Assembly (NCBI GenBank): GCA_000467715.1
Contig: AJFK01000977.1
Location: 62,001 to 126,000 of the forward strand
Length of the DNA: 64,000 nt
DNA from: Hysterium pulicare CBS 123377
Lineage: Eukaryota > Ascomycota > Dothideomycetes > Hysteriales > Hysteriaceae
Reading direction: 5' to 3'
The translations under genes and the position numbers were made by a program. Shown piece by piece: positions 45,127 to 56,005 of the stretch. Position 1 is the stretch's first letter, and the number at the start of each line of letters is the position of its first letter. A model generated the notes under the pieces. It searched no databases. It saw only the letters and a program-made list of their open reading frames with translations, and was not told the DNA's origin.

Positions 45127-47558
45127 ATGGCACCGACAACGAAGGAACTCCCACCACCCCTCCCGGGCAAGAAACGCCGCATTGGTGTTATGACCAGTGG
45201 AGGCGATGCTCCGGGCATGAATGGGGCTGTCCGAGCTGTCGTCCGCATGTCCCTCTCCCAAAACTGCGAAGCATACGCCATATATGAAGGTTACGATGGG
45301 CTAGTGAAGGGAGGAGACATGATCAAGGAGATGGGCTGGGAGGACGTCCGAGGCTTTCTCTCCGAGGGCGGAACCTTGATCGGGACTGCTCGGTGTATGG
45401 AATTTATGGAGAGACCCGGACGCCTTCAAGCTGCAAAGAACATGATAATAAAGGGCATTGATGCGCTAATCATCTGCGGTGGAGATGGTAGCTTGACTGG
45501 CGCTGACAAGTTCAGAGGAGAGTGGCCTGGACTGATAGAGGAGTTGGTGCAAAAGAAAGAAGTGACACCCGAGCAGATCGAACCATTCAAGCATCTGAAC
45601 ATTGTCGGCTTGGTCGGCTCCATTGACAACGATCTGTCCATGACCGATGCCACTATTGGCTGCTACTCCTCCCTCGGCCGTATTTGCGAGTCGGTCGACT
45701 ACATTGACGCAACGGCATTCTCACATCAGCGCGCTTTTGTCATTGAAGTCATGGGAAGGCATTGTGGCTGGCTAGCTCTTATGGCAGGGGTCAGTACGGG
45801 AGCAGACTTTGTTTTCCTCCCGGAGAACCCTCCAGCAGAGGGTTGGGAAGAGGATATGTGCAAGATCGTTAGGAAGGTAGGTTAAGAATCCTCAGTGTTC
45901 ATCCAGAGTTCCACTGATTTGTTGTTTAGCACCGAGATTTAGGCAAGCGCAAAACCATTGTAATCGTCGCTGAAGGCGCTCATGACACGGCACTCAATAA
46001 AATAACCCCCACACACGTTAAGCATCTTCTGGCAAACAAAGTTGGCTTGGATACTCGAATCACAACACTGGGTCATGTACAACGAGGAGGTCAAGCTTGT
46101 GCCTACGATCGCATGCTTTCAACTTTGCAAGGAGCTGAGGCTGTGAAGGCGGTCCTTGAAGCAACACCGGAAACACCAAGCCCGGTGATCTGCATTGTTG
46201 AGAATAAAATTGTTCGAAGACCTTTGCTAGAAGCTGTAGCACAGACAAAGGAAGTAGCTAAGGCTATCGAGGCCAAGGATTTTGATCGAGCAATGAGCCT
46301 TCGGGACGCGGAGTTTACAGAATACTGGAAAGCATATCAAATCACCACAGCTGCAGACCAGCCCCATTTAACTCTCCCGGAGAACAAGGTATGGTGTCCT
46401 CGCAGACTGACTTTTGATAGCAGAAACTAACTCGATCAGCGTTTACGTATCGGCCTGATTCATGTCGGAGCTCCCGCTGGAGGTATGAATGCAGCAACAC
46501 GAGCAGCAGTAGCTTATTGCATTTCCCGAGGTCACACGCCTGTGGCTCTTCACAATGGATTCCCCGGGTTGATTCGACATCACAGCGACGCACCTCTGGG
46601 CTCTGTGCGCGACGTCGACTGGCTTGAGGCTGATAGTTGGGCTAGCAAAGGTGGTTCTGAGATCGGAACAAACCGCGGACTTCCGTCTGAAAGCCTTGAA
46701 ACGGTGGACATGTGCTTCAAAAAGTTCGACATCCAAGCTCTTTTCGTCGTAGGAGGATTTGAAGCATTCACAGCCGTCAGTGAATTACGGAAAGGGCGCG
46801 AGCAATATAACTCATTCAAGATCCCGATGGTCGTCCTTCCCGCAACAGTCAGTAACAATGTTCCCGGAACGGAGTACTCAATCGGTAGCGACACCTGTCT
46901 CAACGCTTTGATCGAGTACTGTGACGCTTGCAGGCAATCTGCGTCTGCTTCGAGAAGACGTGTCTTTGTCATTGAGACTCAAGGTGGAGAATCAGGATAC
47001 ATTGCCACGATTGCTGGGCTATCGATAGGAGCCCTAGCAGTCTACACCCCAGAAGAAGGTATTGGCATCAAGATGCTTGACCGAGATATCGACCACTTGA
47101 AAGAGGTCTTTGCAAACGATAAAGGCCAGGGCCGAGCTGGTAAGATCATTCTCCGCAACGAGAAGGCTTCCAAAACCTACACGACAGAAATGATTGCGAA
47201 CATGATTAGAGAGGAGGCTAGAGGTCGATTCGAATCTCGACACGGTGTCCCTGGACACTTCCAACAAGGTACAACACCATCGCCCATGGATCGAGTCAGG
47301 GCAACCAGATTTGGTGTCAAGAGCTTGCAGCACATCGAGACATATGCCGGTATGAGCCAGGATGAGATTGCGGCGGACCCGATGAGTGCATCTGTGATTG
47401 GTATCAAGGGTGCCAAGGTACTATTCTCTGCGATGGAGAAGGTAGAAAAGGAAGAGACGGACTGGAAACTGCGGAGGCCGAAGGACGAGTTCTGGATGGG
47501 TTTGAAGGAGATTGTGGATACCCTTAGTGGTCGACCAAAGGCACCAAAGCAGACGTGA
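45127..47558 (+). CDS. PFK: ATP-dependent 6-phosphofructokinase
   Basis: Exons 45127-45876, 45930-46388 and 46440-47558 give 775 aa, the usual length of eukaryotic double-domain PFK. The catalytic N-half shows [14 protein letters not shown], the ATP-binding [30 protein letters not shown] with the catalytic Asp, and [10 protein letters not shown]. The second half repeats the fold with diverged catalytic residues: [47 protein letters not shown] and [16 protein letters not shown], the usual pattern of a regulatory half. It converts fructose 6-phosphate to fructose 1,6-bisphosphate, the committed step of glycolysis, in the cytosol, under allosteric control (ATP, AMP, fructose 2,6-bisphosphate) known of the family. 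A TATA-like element and GATA palindrome lie upstream. Confidence 0.96.
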
Positions 47559-47849
47559 TTGCGGGCATGACTGATGAGTTATTTTTACATATGCATGTAT
47601 ATTTTCGATGATTTGATCCCGCGCATGAGCAATCATGCACGAACGATGGGACGTATGATTCTCTGGACATGAATCAATCTCTTATTCCAATAGTAGGGAG
47701 TGTGAATTTCAACTTGAACGGTACCTAGTTGAAGTTAATATCTATTTGACGATATCTACATGCTTTTGGTCGTATCTGGCTCCCACCCTCAACCTCAGCG
47801 TAAAAACCTTCGGATTGGATATCGCCATCCATTGTATTGTGTAGCTCGA

Positions 47850-48661
47850 TCATGAGTTCGACTGAATCTTCTTTCCCCTCTTTTTCTTTTTCTTTGCTCG
47901 ATCTTCCAACAATTCGTCGAGATAACTGGTTGGCTTTCGCTTCTGCTGTTTAGCAGGAGCAACATCTGCTGCTTCCTGACCGCTTTCCTCTTCCGATGGT
48001 CTCCTACGCTTCTTATCCGGAGTCATAATGCCTGCGACATTAGACTCGGCGGCTTCTGAATTGTCTTTGGAAGTGCCCGGTTCAGGTACTGATTCCATTT
48101 CCGGCTCTACCTCCTCAACCGTCGTTTCTCCAGCATCTCGCTTTCTCACTTGTTTCCCACTCCTACTCCTACTAGACCTGAAAGCGGACGTCCTCCCTTC
48201 GTCTTCGTCCTCGCTCTCTTCTGGTCGCAGGGTGGACTTGGTCGATCTAGTGTCTGTGTTTTGCCTCTTGGTCAATGACTTTGGAGCTTGTTTGGCAGCT
48301 ATGTGAGCTTTTGCCGCTTTCTTGCCAATCAGTTGTTGAAGCAGTTTATCGTTCGAGGAAAGCTCTCTGCGCTTGAGAGTTCCATCCGTGGCATCTTTGG
48401 GTATTGGAGCCCCTACGCCGAGACTATTTACTGTCAGAAGATATTCTTTGCCCATGGCGTTAAATTACTGCATACTCACAGTTCAGGCACAGGAGTAAAG
48501 ATCTCCTTCTCCTCCCTCTCAAGCTCCTCTTCCGACTTCGTATTTGCCAGCTCCTCCGCTGATTTTGGAGGAAGCCATGATGCGATCAGTCTCTGGCTTT
48601 TCGCGAGCGCGACACTGGCTCTGTTGAATATAATGTCTGCTTCACTAGGCTCTTTCGCCAT
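47850..48661 (-). CDS. DUF3245-like fungal nuclear protein
   Basis: Exons 48661-48480 and 48423-47850 give 251 aa; the acceptor AAATAG at 48424-48426 is needed to keep phase and yields FTPVPELLGVGAPIPKD. The conserved N-terminus AKEPSEADIIFNRASVALAK and SQRLIASWLPP are the hallmark of a fungal family annotated DUF3245. The rest is low-complexity and charged: KLLQQLIGKKAAKAH, acidic Ser-rich stretches, basic PDKKRRRPSEEE and a Lys-rich end KKKKKRGKK, which look like nuclear localisation signals. Function is unknown. Its start is 244 bp from that of LSC2, on the opposite strand. Confidence 0.82.
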
Positions 48662-48905
48662 GATCAATGTCTGAAAACTGTAGCATTGGGCTTCTCTCGA
48701 AATTAATTGTCGTCCAGAAATTTTGGCGCAGATTGCCAGCTCGGGGAAAGCCGCTTGTACGGAGCCAATCACCCGACTTCAAGAAAGTCTTGGCCGGTTT
48801 ACCTCCGCAGCGAAGCAACAGCTTCACATTTCCAACCTTCAGATACCCCCAATCACCCTCCCTACCTTCTCATCGCGCCTGTGTGCCATCCAGGCCTTCT
48901 CCGCA
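48662..48905. promoter_or_regulatory. Short bidirectional promoter, DUF3245-like / LSC2
   Basis: Only 244 bp separate the two divergent ATGs, so both core promoters and leaders must lie here. The LSC2-proximal part is C/T-rich on the + strand, as is common for fungal leaders. Confidence 0.6.
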
Positions 48906-50556
48906 ATGTACAAGATTGCACGCTGCAGCCGGCCGCTGGCCAGCGCCATTCGCTCTGCTACGGTACGAACTTTTCAGACAGCTATCTCAAAACGCCTCTT
49001 ACGCCAGTACGCATTGCGGAGATGAAGCTCTTGCTGATGAAATGTAGGAAACACCTTTGAGGCGATCAGTTATTCAGCAGAGTAGGGCATTGTCGATACA
49101 CGAGTACCGGTCTGCGAATTTGTTGAAGACGGTAGGATACAGCTGTCTGGCTTTGTTTTTGGGGGCATACCCGCTGATGAGGGATTTCTAGTACGGCATT
49201 GGGGTTCCCAACGGCGACGTCGCTACGACACCAGAGGAGGCGGAGAAGGTCGCAAAGTCGATTGGTATGTTGGGAAGCTGTCAACCTCGGAGCGACGGAG
49301 AAACTAATTTGGGGTAGGTGGTGATGATATGGTGATAAAGGCACAAGTGCTCGCTGGTGGTCGAGGAAAGGGTACATTCGACAATGGCTTTAAGGGTGGT
49401 GTCCGCGTCGTTTACTCGTAAGGCTACCATGTTGTTCCTCTGTCATCAATACTAAGGTCTAATCAATCCATAGGCCTCGAGAAGCCTCGATCCTCGCCGA
49501 CCAAATGATTGGCCATAAACTCATCACCAAGCAAACCGGGGCGGCAGGCCGACTCTGCAATGCCGTGTACATTGTAGAGCGTAAATTTGCACGTCGAGAA
49601 TTCTACCTCGCTATTCTGATGGATCGGCAAAGCCAAGGTCCTGTCATCGTTGCCTCGTCGCAGGGTGGTATGGACATCGAGACTGTTGCTAAGGAACATC
49701 CCGAAGCTATCATCACTACTCAAGTCGATATTCACAAGGGCGTTACGGACGAGATGGCCCGCAACATCGCTACCGAGCTTGGATTCTCGGAGCAGTGTAT
49801 TGAAGACGCCAAGGATACCATCCAGAAACTATACAAGGTGTTCATGGAGCGGGATGCCACTCAGATCGAAATCAACCCTCTTTCCGAAACCACAGACCAC
49901 CAAGTCCTCGCCATGGACGCGAAGCTCAACTTCGACGACAACGCCGAGTTCCGTCAAGAAGAAGTCTTCAACTGGCGCGACCGCAGCCAAGAAGATGCTG
50001 ACGAGGTCAAGGCCGGCGAATCCGGCCTCAACTTCATCAAGCTGGACGGCGATATCGGTTGCCTGGTCAATGGTGCCGGTCTTGCCATGGCGACTATGGA
50101 CATCATCAAGCTGAACGGTGGCCAGCCTGCCAACTTCTTGGATGTTGGCGGTGGTGCCACTCCTGAGGCTATCAAGCAAGCTTTCGACCTCATCACTAGC
50201 GATCCCAAAGTCACAGCCATCTTCGTCAACATCTTCGGCGGTATCGTCAGGTGTGATGCTATTGCCAAGGGACTTATCAGTGTGGTTGAGAGTATGAATC
50301 TGAGGACGCCCGTTATTGCTAGGTTACAGGGGACAAATGGGGAACAGGCACACAAACTGGTATGTATCCGGCCACAACTCCAAACTCCATCAATACCGTA
50401 TCGCTAACTCTTAACCTACAGATCAACGAATCCGGTCTCAAAATCTTCTCAATCGACGACCTCCAATCCGCCGCCGAGAAATCGGTCCAGTTCTCAAAAG
50501 TCGTCAAAATGGCCAGAGACATCGATGTCGGCGTCGAATTCACCCTCGGTATCTAA
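48906..50556 (+). CDS. LSC2: Succinyl-CoA ligase beta subunit, mitochondrial
   Basis: Six exons (48906-48962, 49048-49131, 49192-49264, 49318-49417, 49474-50359, 50422-50556) give 444 aa. The presequence [18 protein letters not shown] is basic and hydroxylated; the mature part starts near [19 protein letters not shown]-grasp features follow: [63 protein letters not shown], then the ligase domain [31 protein letters not shown] and [13 protein letters not shown]. The enzyme makes ATP or GTP from succinyl-CoA in the TCA cycle, as an alpha-beta complex in the matrix; nucleotide preference cannot be read by eye. Four of the five introns lie in the first 600 bp. Confidence 0.96.
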
Positions 50557-51335
50557 ACCCTCCTATTCCTATCTCCCTTTCCCCGTACTTTTTGGGTTTC
50601 ACTCGTGATGGAAGGAAGGAAAGCGGTCATTTTGGGCTGGTATAGAGTATATGACGGCCGCCTTACCTACCTGACTCCGTCTCCATCATCTTTCAGACTT
50701 TCAGAATATGTACTATTGTATTGATCGATCGAACGCGATTTTCTGCCCTCTGCTCTACGCTGCTCTGCGTTGCATGCGTTTTGTTGTGTATTTAAGTTAG
50801 ACAGGCATCAATGAGCAGATATCCCCTGACTATTCTAGATCGATGAACGTTCCCACATACTCCCGTGATACTGGCAAGTCGCCCTTGCTACTCAGCAGCA
50901 CCAGAACATCGAGTTTGAGATATGCGATGATAGAGACGGGCGGAGAGGTCATTTGTTAACATTATACTTGTTGTAGGATTATTTGTACGTTCGACGTGGA
51001 ATGTAATATCTATTCAAGAAGAGATATGAGAATGCATGTAAGAGTATCAAGAGCAGGTATCATTGAACGCAATCTTCACCGCACCAACTCCCCTTACATC
51101 TCCAAGGTATTCAGCAAAAGAGAAAATCATTACATGGGAACCTCGTACACCACGCCCCCTATCCAAACCCATCCTCAGTCCCGAAAAAAACTCCAGTCAT
51201 GATGCATCAGTAGCCCAACCAACATCTTGATCCCAGACAGAAGCTGTACATTTCAACAAAAAGGGGAAAGAGACGCAACGTTACACAAATGCCAAGCTGC
51301 CCCTAGAAGATCGCGCGACCGCAGAATATTCAATT
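50557..51335. other. Convergent intergenic region
   Basis: 3' flanks of LSC2 (+) and NDC80 (-). No gene or distinct element recognised. Confidence 0.5.
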
Positions 51336-53774
51336 CACGTCTCCATGGGCTCTTCAGCCGCCGCATCCATCAAGTCCTGCTCTTCACAACTCTTCTCCAC
51401 CTCATCGGCAACAAACTGTTCGTAATCCTCGAGACTCTTCTGGATATGGACTTTGAACTTGATGACGTCGTTGAGCATACGCTCGATCTCGGTGTGGAGT
51501 TCTTCGCGGAGAGAGGCGGCTTTGAGGGTGAGTTGTTCGTATCTGGTTTACTCGTTAGCTTTTCTCAAGCTTCCCCAAAATCAAAGAGTTCTGTCCGTTA
51601 GGGGAGGGACAGGAGAGAAAAGGTAACACATACTCGAGATTAACCCCCATTTCCTTCTGCACAAGACCTTGCACCGTTTCCTGCAACCCCTGCCTCATCC
51701 TACTTAACTCCTTCTCCATCTTCTCAATCTGCGCATCCGACTGCATCTTCTGCTGTCCCGTAATCTCCCTCGTCTTCTCGAATTCCTCTTCCGCAGCCCG
51801 CACACGATGACCCAACGCCTCGACCTCAGCTTGCTTGTCGTCCATTGCTTCTTTGATGTTGTCGAGGAGGTCGTGGTTCTTCATGTCGGCTTCTAGCGCC
51901 GCGCTGCGTCGTTCACTGATTTCCTTCCGCAGTTGAAGAATGTTGGTTTTGATGGTGCCGCGGATGTCGAGGTTGAGAAGTTGATGGGGCGCATAGCCTG
52001 TGCCTGAGTCGGCGAGGAGTCGGTCGCTGGAGTCGGCGGGCTGCTGTGAGGAGCCCATTTGGGAGCCTGAGAAGTTGGGGCCATCGTTCACAGTGATCAC
52101 GACTTCGTAGTCCAGACCCTTTGCGTTGGCTGCTGTCGAGGGGATGATGCCGATTTGGTAGCCCAGGGAGTTGTATTTCTCGACTGTTCGTTCTAGTTCA
52201 TCGAGTTTCCGTGAGGCTTCGAGTTCCTTTTCCGCGACGCGCTTTTTACTTTCTTCGAGCCGAGTGGAGGTGGTTTCGACTCCCTTCTGTAGTCGTTCGC
52301 GCTCCGTGTTCATGCGATCGATATCGCTGATGGTAATGCCTCGTCCGTCAACAACCTCTTGCAGAGACTGCTTCTCATTCTCCGCTTCTTCGAGCTCGGC
52401 TTCGATCTTGGCAATTTCATCTTCCAGGAGTTTGCATCGGCTAGAGTACTTCTCCACCTTGGCTTCCATACTATTGTTGTAGTTTTCAAATTTGACGCGG
52501 TCTTCTTCGAGAATCTTGATCTGTTCATCTAGCTTTTGAATTCGGGGTCCGCTCTTTCCTAGTTCTTCGATCTGATCTTGCAGTGCCTTATGCTCAGCCT
52601 CCAGTAATTTCACATGTTCAAGATGCTGGGCGTTTGCGGCGTCGAACTTCGCGGCCATGGCTTCAACATGTGGCGCCACGAGCTTCTCCGCGAGCTTGTC
52701 AGGATCCTCTTCCTCGTCGTCCTCTTCAGCAGATAACCATGTGCGATAAGCGTCCGAGAGGAAGTCAAAAATGATGCGATCTCCAGAGACATCAACACCA
52801 GCATCGAAGCACGCGTCATCGTAAGATCCCGCTTCGTAGGAATCCATCATTCGAGCTAGCTGCATCATCCAGTGGAGTAACCCAAGGAAAGTCGACCAAT
52901 TGTTCCCACCGACAGCCGCGATCTGAGATTTCATGATTGATTTCTCGAAGGGGTATCGCATCTGCTTCAGTAGGACGGGCACTTCAGCATCGATGGCTTT
53001 CTGGAAACGGTAGGACGGGTCGATGCGGTGGTAGAGCCACTGAAACATGCAATTGAAATCCTTCTGGGTGGGCGAACTCATCGATTTCTGTGAGAGCGAA
53101 TGCTTCATTTCCATTTCGAAATTGTTGTGTGTGAGGTATTCCATTAACTCATGTGCCATCTGTTGTCGAACGCTCGCGTCTTTCAGTCGGCGTGGATCGG
53201 TTGGAATACCGGCGGGTATAGGTGCAGTCGTAAAGAAGGATTGATGTCCACCCATAGGCCCCGAGCCATACGACGGCCGTGGTTTAAGCACGCTGCTGCG
53301 TCGTGTGCTTTGCTCGAATTGAGTCAGCGCAGAGGCTGGGGTCATCAGGCCAGTTGCGCCAGGCGCAAAACTCTTCCTCCCCGTGCCCATGTTGTTCATG
53401 GAGTTTCGCTGGACAGATTGAAATCCAAGGTCCGCGAGATTATTGCCAGAGGATGAGCGCTGGAAGACAGGCTGTGCTGGTCGACCCGGTGCGAGCGACA
53501 TCCTTGAGCCGGAGGTTGAGCGCGCGTGGTTGGAGGCGAATTGTCCGCCCGCTGCTTGTTGCATGTTGGATATTGAGTTTGAGCGCTTCATGGCGGATGA
53601 AGGCATTGGAATCGCAGATACGTTATGCGCAATGCCTCCAAGTGTCTGTGTGATGTGTTAGGCAGAAAGCGCAAATAATTAAAGACGGCGATTGAGATAG
53701 AAGCTTGGGAAAGTGCGTGTTAGACATACCTCACGTGGGCGGCGCACAGAGAAGATGCCCGTTTCTTGGGCCAT
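51336..53774 (-). CDS. NDC80: Kinetochore protein Ndc80 (HEC1)
   Basis: Exons 53774-53730, 53645-51634 and 51543-51336 give 754 aa. The first exon encodes the 15 residues [15 protein letters not shown] and continues into [20 protein letters not shown], the conserved fungal start; beginning at the later ATG (53606) would lose 28 residues. The disordered basic tail is followed by the calponin-homology domain ([58 protein letters not shown]), then a long coiled coil to the end with a break around [20 protein letters not shown] (loop region), which pairs with Nuf2. The Ndc80 complex couples kinetochores to microtubule plus ends. The last exon adds about 70 residues, ending in EEPMET. Confidence 0.96.
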
Positions 53775-54470
53775 TGCTTGTTCCAAAGCCGCAGACACAA
53801 ATATTAGAAGCTGTTTGACTTTAAGAAATGCGGCTGGTAGCAATGCTCGCAGGTTGTGTAGTAAGTGGTTTCAATGTTGGTGTTGGCCGCCTGGGATGTT
53901 TTTGTTATGATACAGCCAAGCGCCAAGACAACAACACGCCTAGCAACGGCCCTCTGATAGGCCCATGTGAATACAGGAAACTCGCCCCTTCTGATTCGCT
54001 TTGAAAAGGCGTTGGTAGTCTCACAGTACGTGAAATGGAAAGCTACTATAATATGAAACAAAAGAACAACTAATTGCTACGTGACGCAGCCCACAGGACC
54101 GGATAAGCCTCCGAAGCATTTACACAGAACACGAAATGATGGCTGTGATGTGTGAGAGGGAGTATGCACAACTGCCTCAATTGGCTCTTCAATCTGGCCG
54201 CAGCCAACCTCCCTCATCTATCATGAGTTTGTATTTCTCATGTAAAGATATTTACAGTCTGTTCTTCGAAACCTTGCTCTTGTACTGCCTCCAATAATCC
54301 TGTGCTCCACTAGGGGTATCGTGTATGCAAACCGGTTTCAACAACCTCCACAATTGCGAGAGCGCTAACAAATGTCCATCGACATGCAAAAGTAGAAGCC
54401 ACCACATATTACGCTTCGGGTTGAAAGGAAACACCGCTCGAACCTGGACCCATGCCGTCATCCAGCCAAT
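53775..54470. other. Intergenic region upstream of NDC80
   Basis: Contains the NDC80 promoter and the 3' flank of the Ser-rich unknown gene. No coding frame with support. Confidence 0.5.
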
Positions 54471-55115
54471 TTATTTGATATCCTTGAACATATCCTCAGC
54501 TCCGAGATTGATTGTATCCTCACTGACACCAAATGATTTTAGCTCAGGCAATGCGGGCGGCGGAGGACCCTTCTTCTCTTCAACGTGCCCATTTGCCGCC
54601 ACCGGCACATGACTTTCTTTCCCTTCTTCTAGCTTTGGGATATTCATTGAGCTTTTCCTCTTCCCGAACCAACTGCCACTCTTCTGTCTCCTAAGACTTG
54701 GAGATGAGGCGACCGTTTCTGGCGAGCCTGGACGATCCGACCGGAGACTGTCGGAGGAAGACAGTGTACGGAGGCCTAGGAATTTACGCACCGAAGACGG
54801 TCGTTTCGAAAGGGTAGGGCTGATGGGTGTTGGAGACAGTGTGCTACTAGCGCGTTCGTTTGTGTTCGTGTGCGCAATTTCCTCTGAGGGCGTAGGAGGA
54901 AAGGCGCCGGGCATTGCTGCGGAATCTGCGGAGTCTGCGGCATCTTTAGATGCTGTATACAATTCATTAGGATGTGAAGAAAGCGGACCTTTGCCTGGGG
55001 TAGGCGGCCGAGGAGTACCGGGAGGAGAATCAGGTGGTGCGGGAATCGTGGTGCCTTCGGTGAGAGAGAAGTTGATTGGTGAGAGAGTGAGAGGTTGGTA
55101 TTTTCCTGTCCCCAT
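54471..55115 (-). CDS. Ser/Pro-rich protein of unknown function
   Basis: A single frame of 214 aa from the ATG at 55115 (an upstream in-frame GTG is not used). Composition is Ser/Pro/Thr-rich and disordered: PPDSPPGTPRPPTPGKGP, then a basic Ser block SKRPSSVRKFLGLRTLSSSD and RRQKSGSWFGKRKSSM with many R-x-x-S sites, a proline run PPPPALPEL, and a more ordered end SFGVSEDTINLGAEDMFKDI. The conserved-looking C-terminal motif and the codon regularity suggest a real gene. I do not recognise the family; phosphorylation by basophilic kinases and membrane- or SH3-binding are possible but unproven. Confidence 0.65.
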   Translation of the reverse strand: MGTGKYQPLTLSPINFSLTEGTTIPAPPDSPPGTPRPPTPGKGPLSSHPNELYTASKDAADSADSAAMPGAFPPTPSEEIAHTNTNERASSTLSPTPISPTLSKRPSSVRKFLGLRTLSSSDSLRSDRPGSPETVASSPSLRRQKSGSWFGKRKSSMNIPKLEEGKESHVPVAANGHVEEKKGPPPPALPELKSFGVSEDTINLGAEDMFKDIK

Positions 55116-56005
55116 TGTTGATGTTCTCACCTTCTCTTAGGAAGAGGTGTCAGTGGGCTGAGTTGGGTCGAGCTGATTTTGTAGTCTTCAAAAAGCGACT
55201 ACCTAGGTAAAGAGGATGGTGAATGTGTCGATTGTGTCAAGACTCAGGAGTTGAGTGAATGCGGAGCGGCGGAGGACTGCTGCGCCGAATATAGTATTGT
55301 CCGCACGTAGGCTATGCAATGGTTGAAACATGCAATGGGGCCATGCGCTACAGGGTGCTACCTATGTAATGCAAGGAAAGAATACAAGGCGGAAACAATG
55401 CAGTGTGGGCGAGAAAGGGACGTTGGGTTTGCTTTGGCCATTTGTGAGCAACCGTTGTGGTGGTGTAAACCTGGCGGACGGAACAGGGCCTGGTTAGCGC
55501 CCCCTACTAGGGATGAATTAGGAAGTCGGCGACAATATGCGAGTCAGGGTTCACTCCATTTACTGCCCATATAGATTGGGCATTATCCGAATGAATGCCA
55601 GTCACAATGTTCTTATTCTTCCCAAATAACCTCTACGCTATGGTAACACCCGTCACATCTCATTTCTTTCTTTCGTGTTTTCATCTCCCTTGATAGCATC
55701 GTCTTCGATCTGGTAAACGCACTGCTTATGGGGTTCGTAAACACCAGGAGTCATTTACAGCCCAAAAACCCCATCCCCTTCCATCGACACCAAGTCTTGA
55801 GTTCTTGAATTGCCATGGACTTGTTGGTTAAACAGTTTTGTCGCAACGTATCTCTATGTTGGACCGAGAACCTGAACTGGTCATAGAATCACCGATCTGT
55901 CGTTCTACGTGACGCCATTCTAACAATACCACAATCCCAGAGCCTGATATGTTGCTCAGCCACAGCCTGAGTCGAGTAGCATGGAGTTCCTTGCCTACCT
56001 TTATC
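55116..56005. other. Intergenic region
   Basis: About 0.9 kb containing the promoter of the Ser/Pro-rich gene and the 3' flank of ISN1. No coding support in the open frames present. Confidence 0.5.
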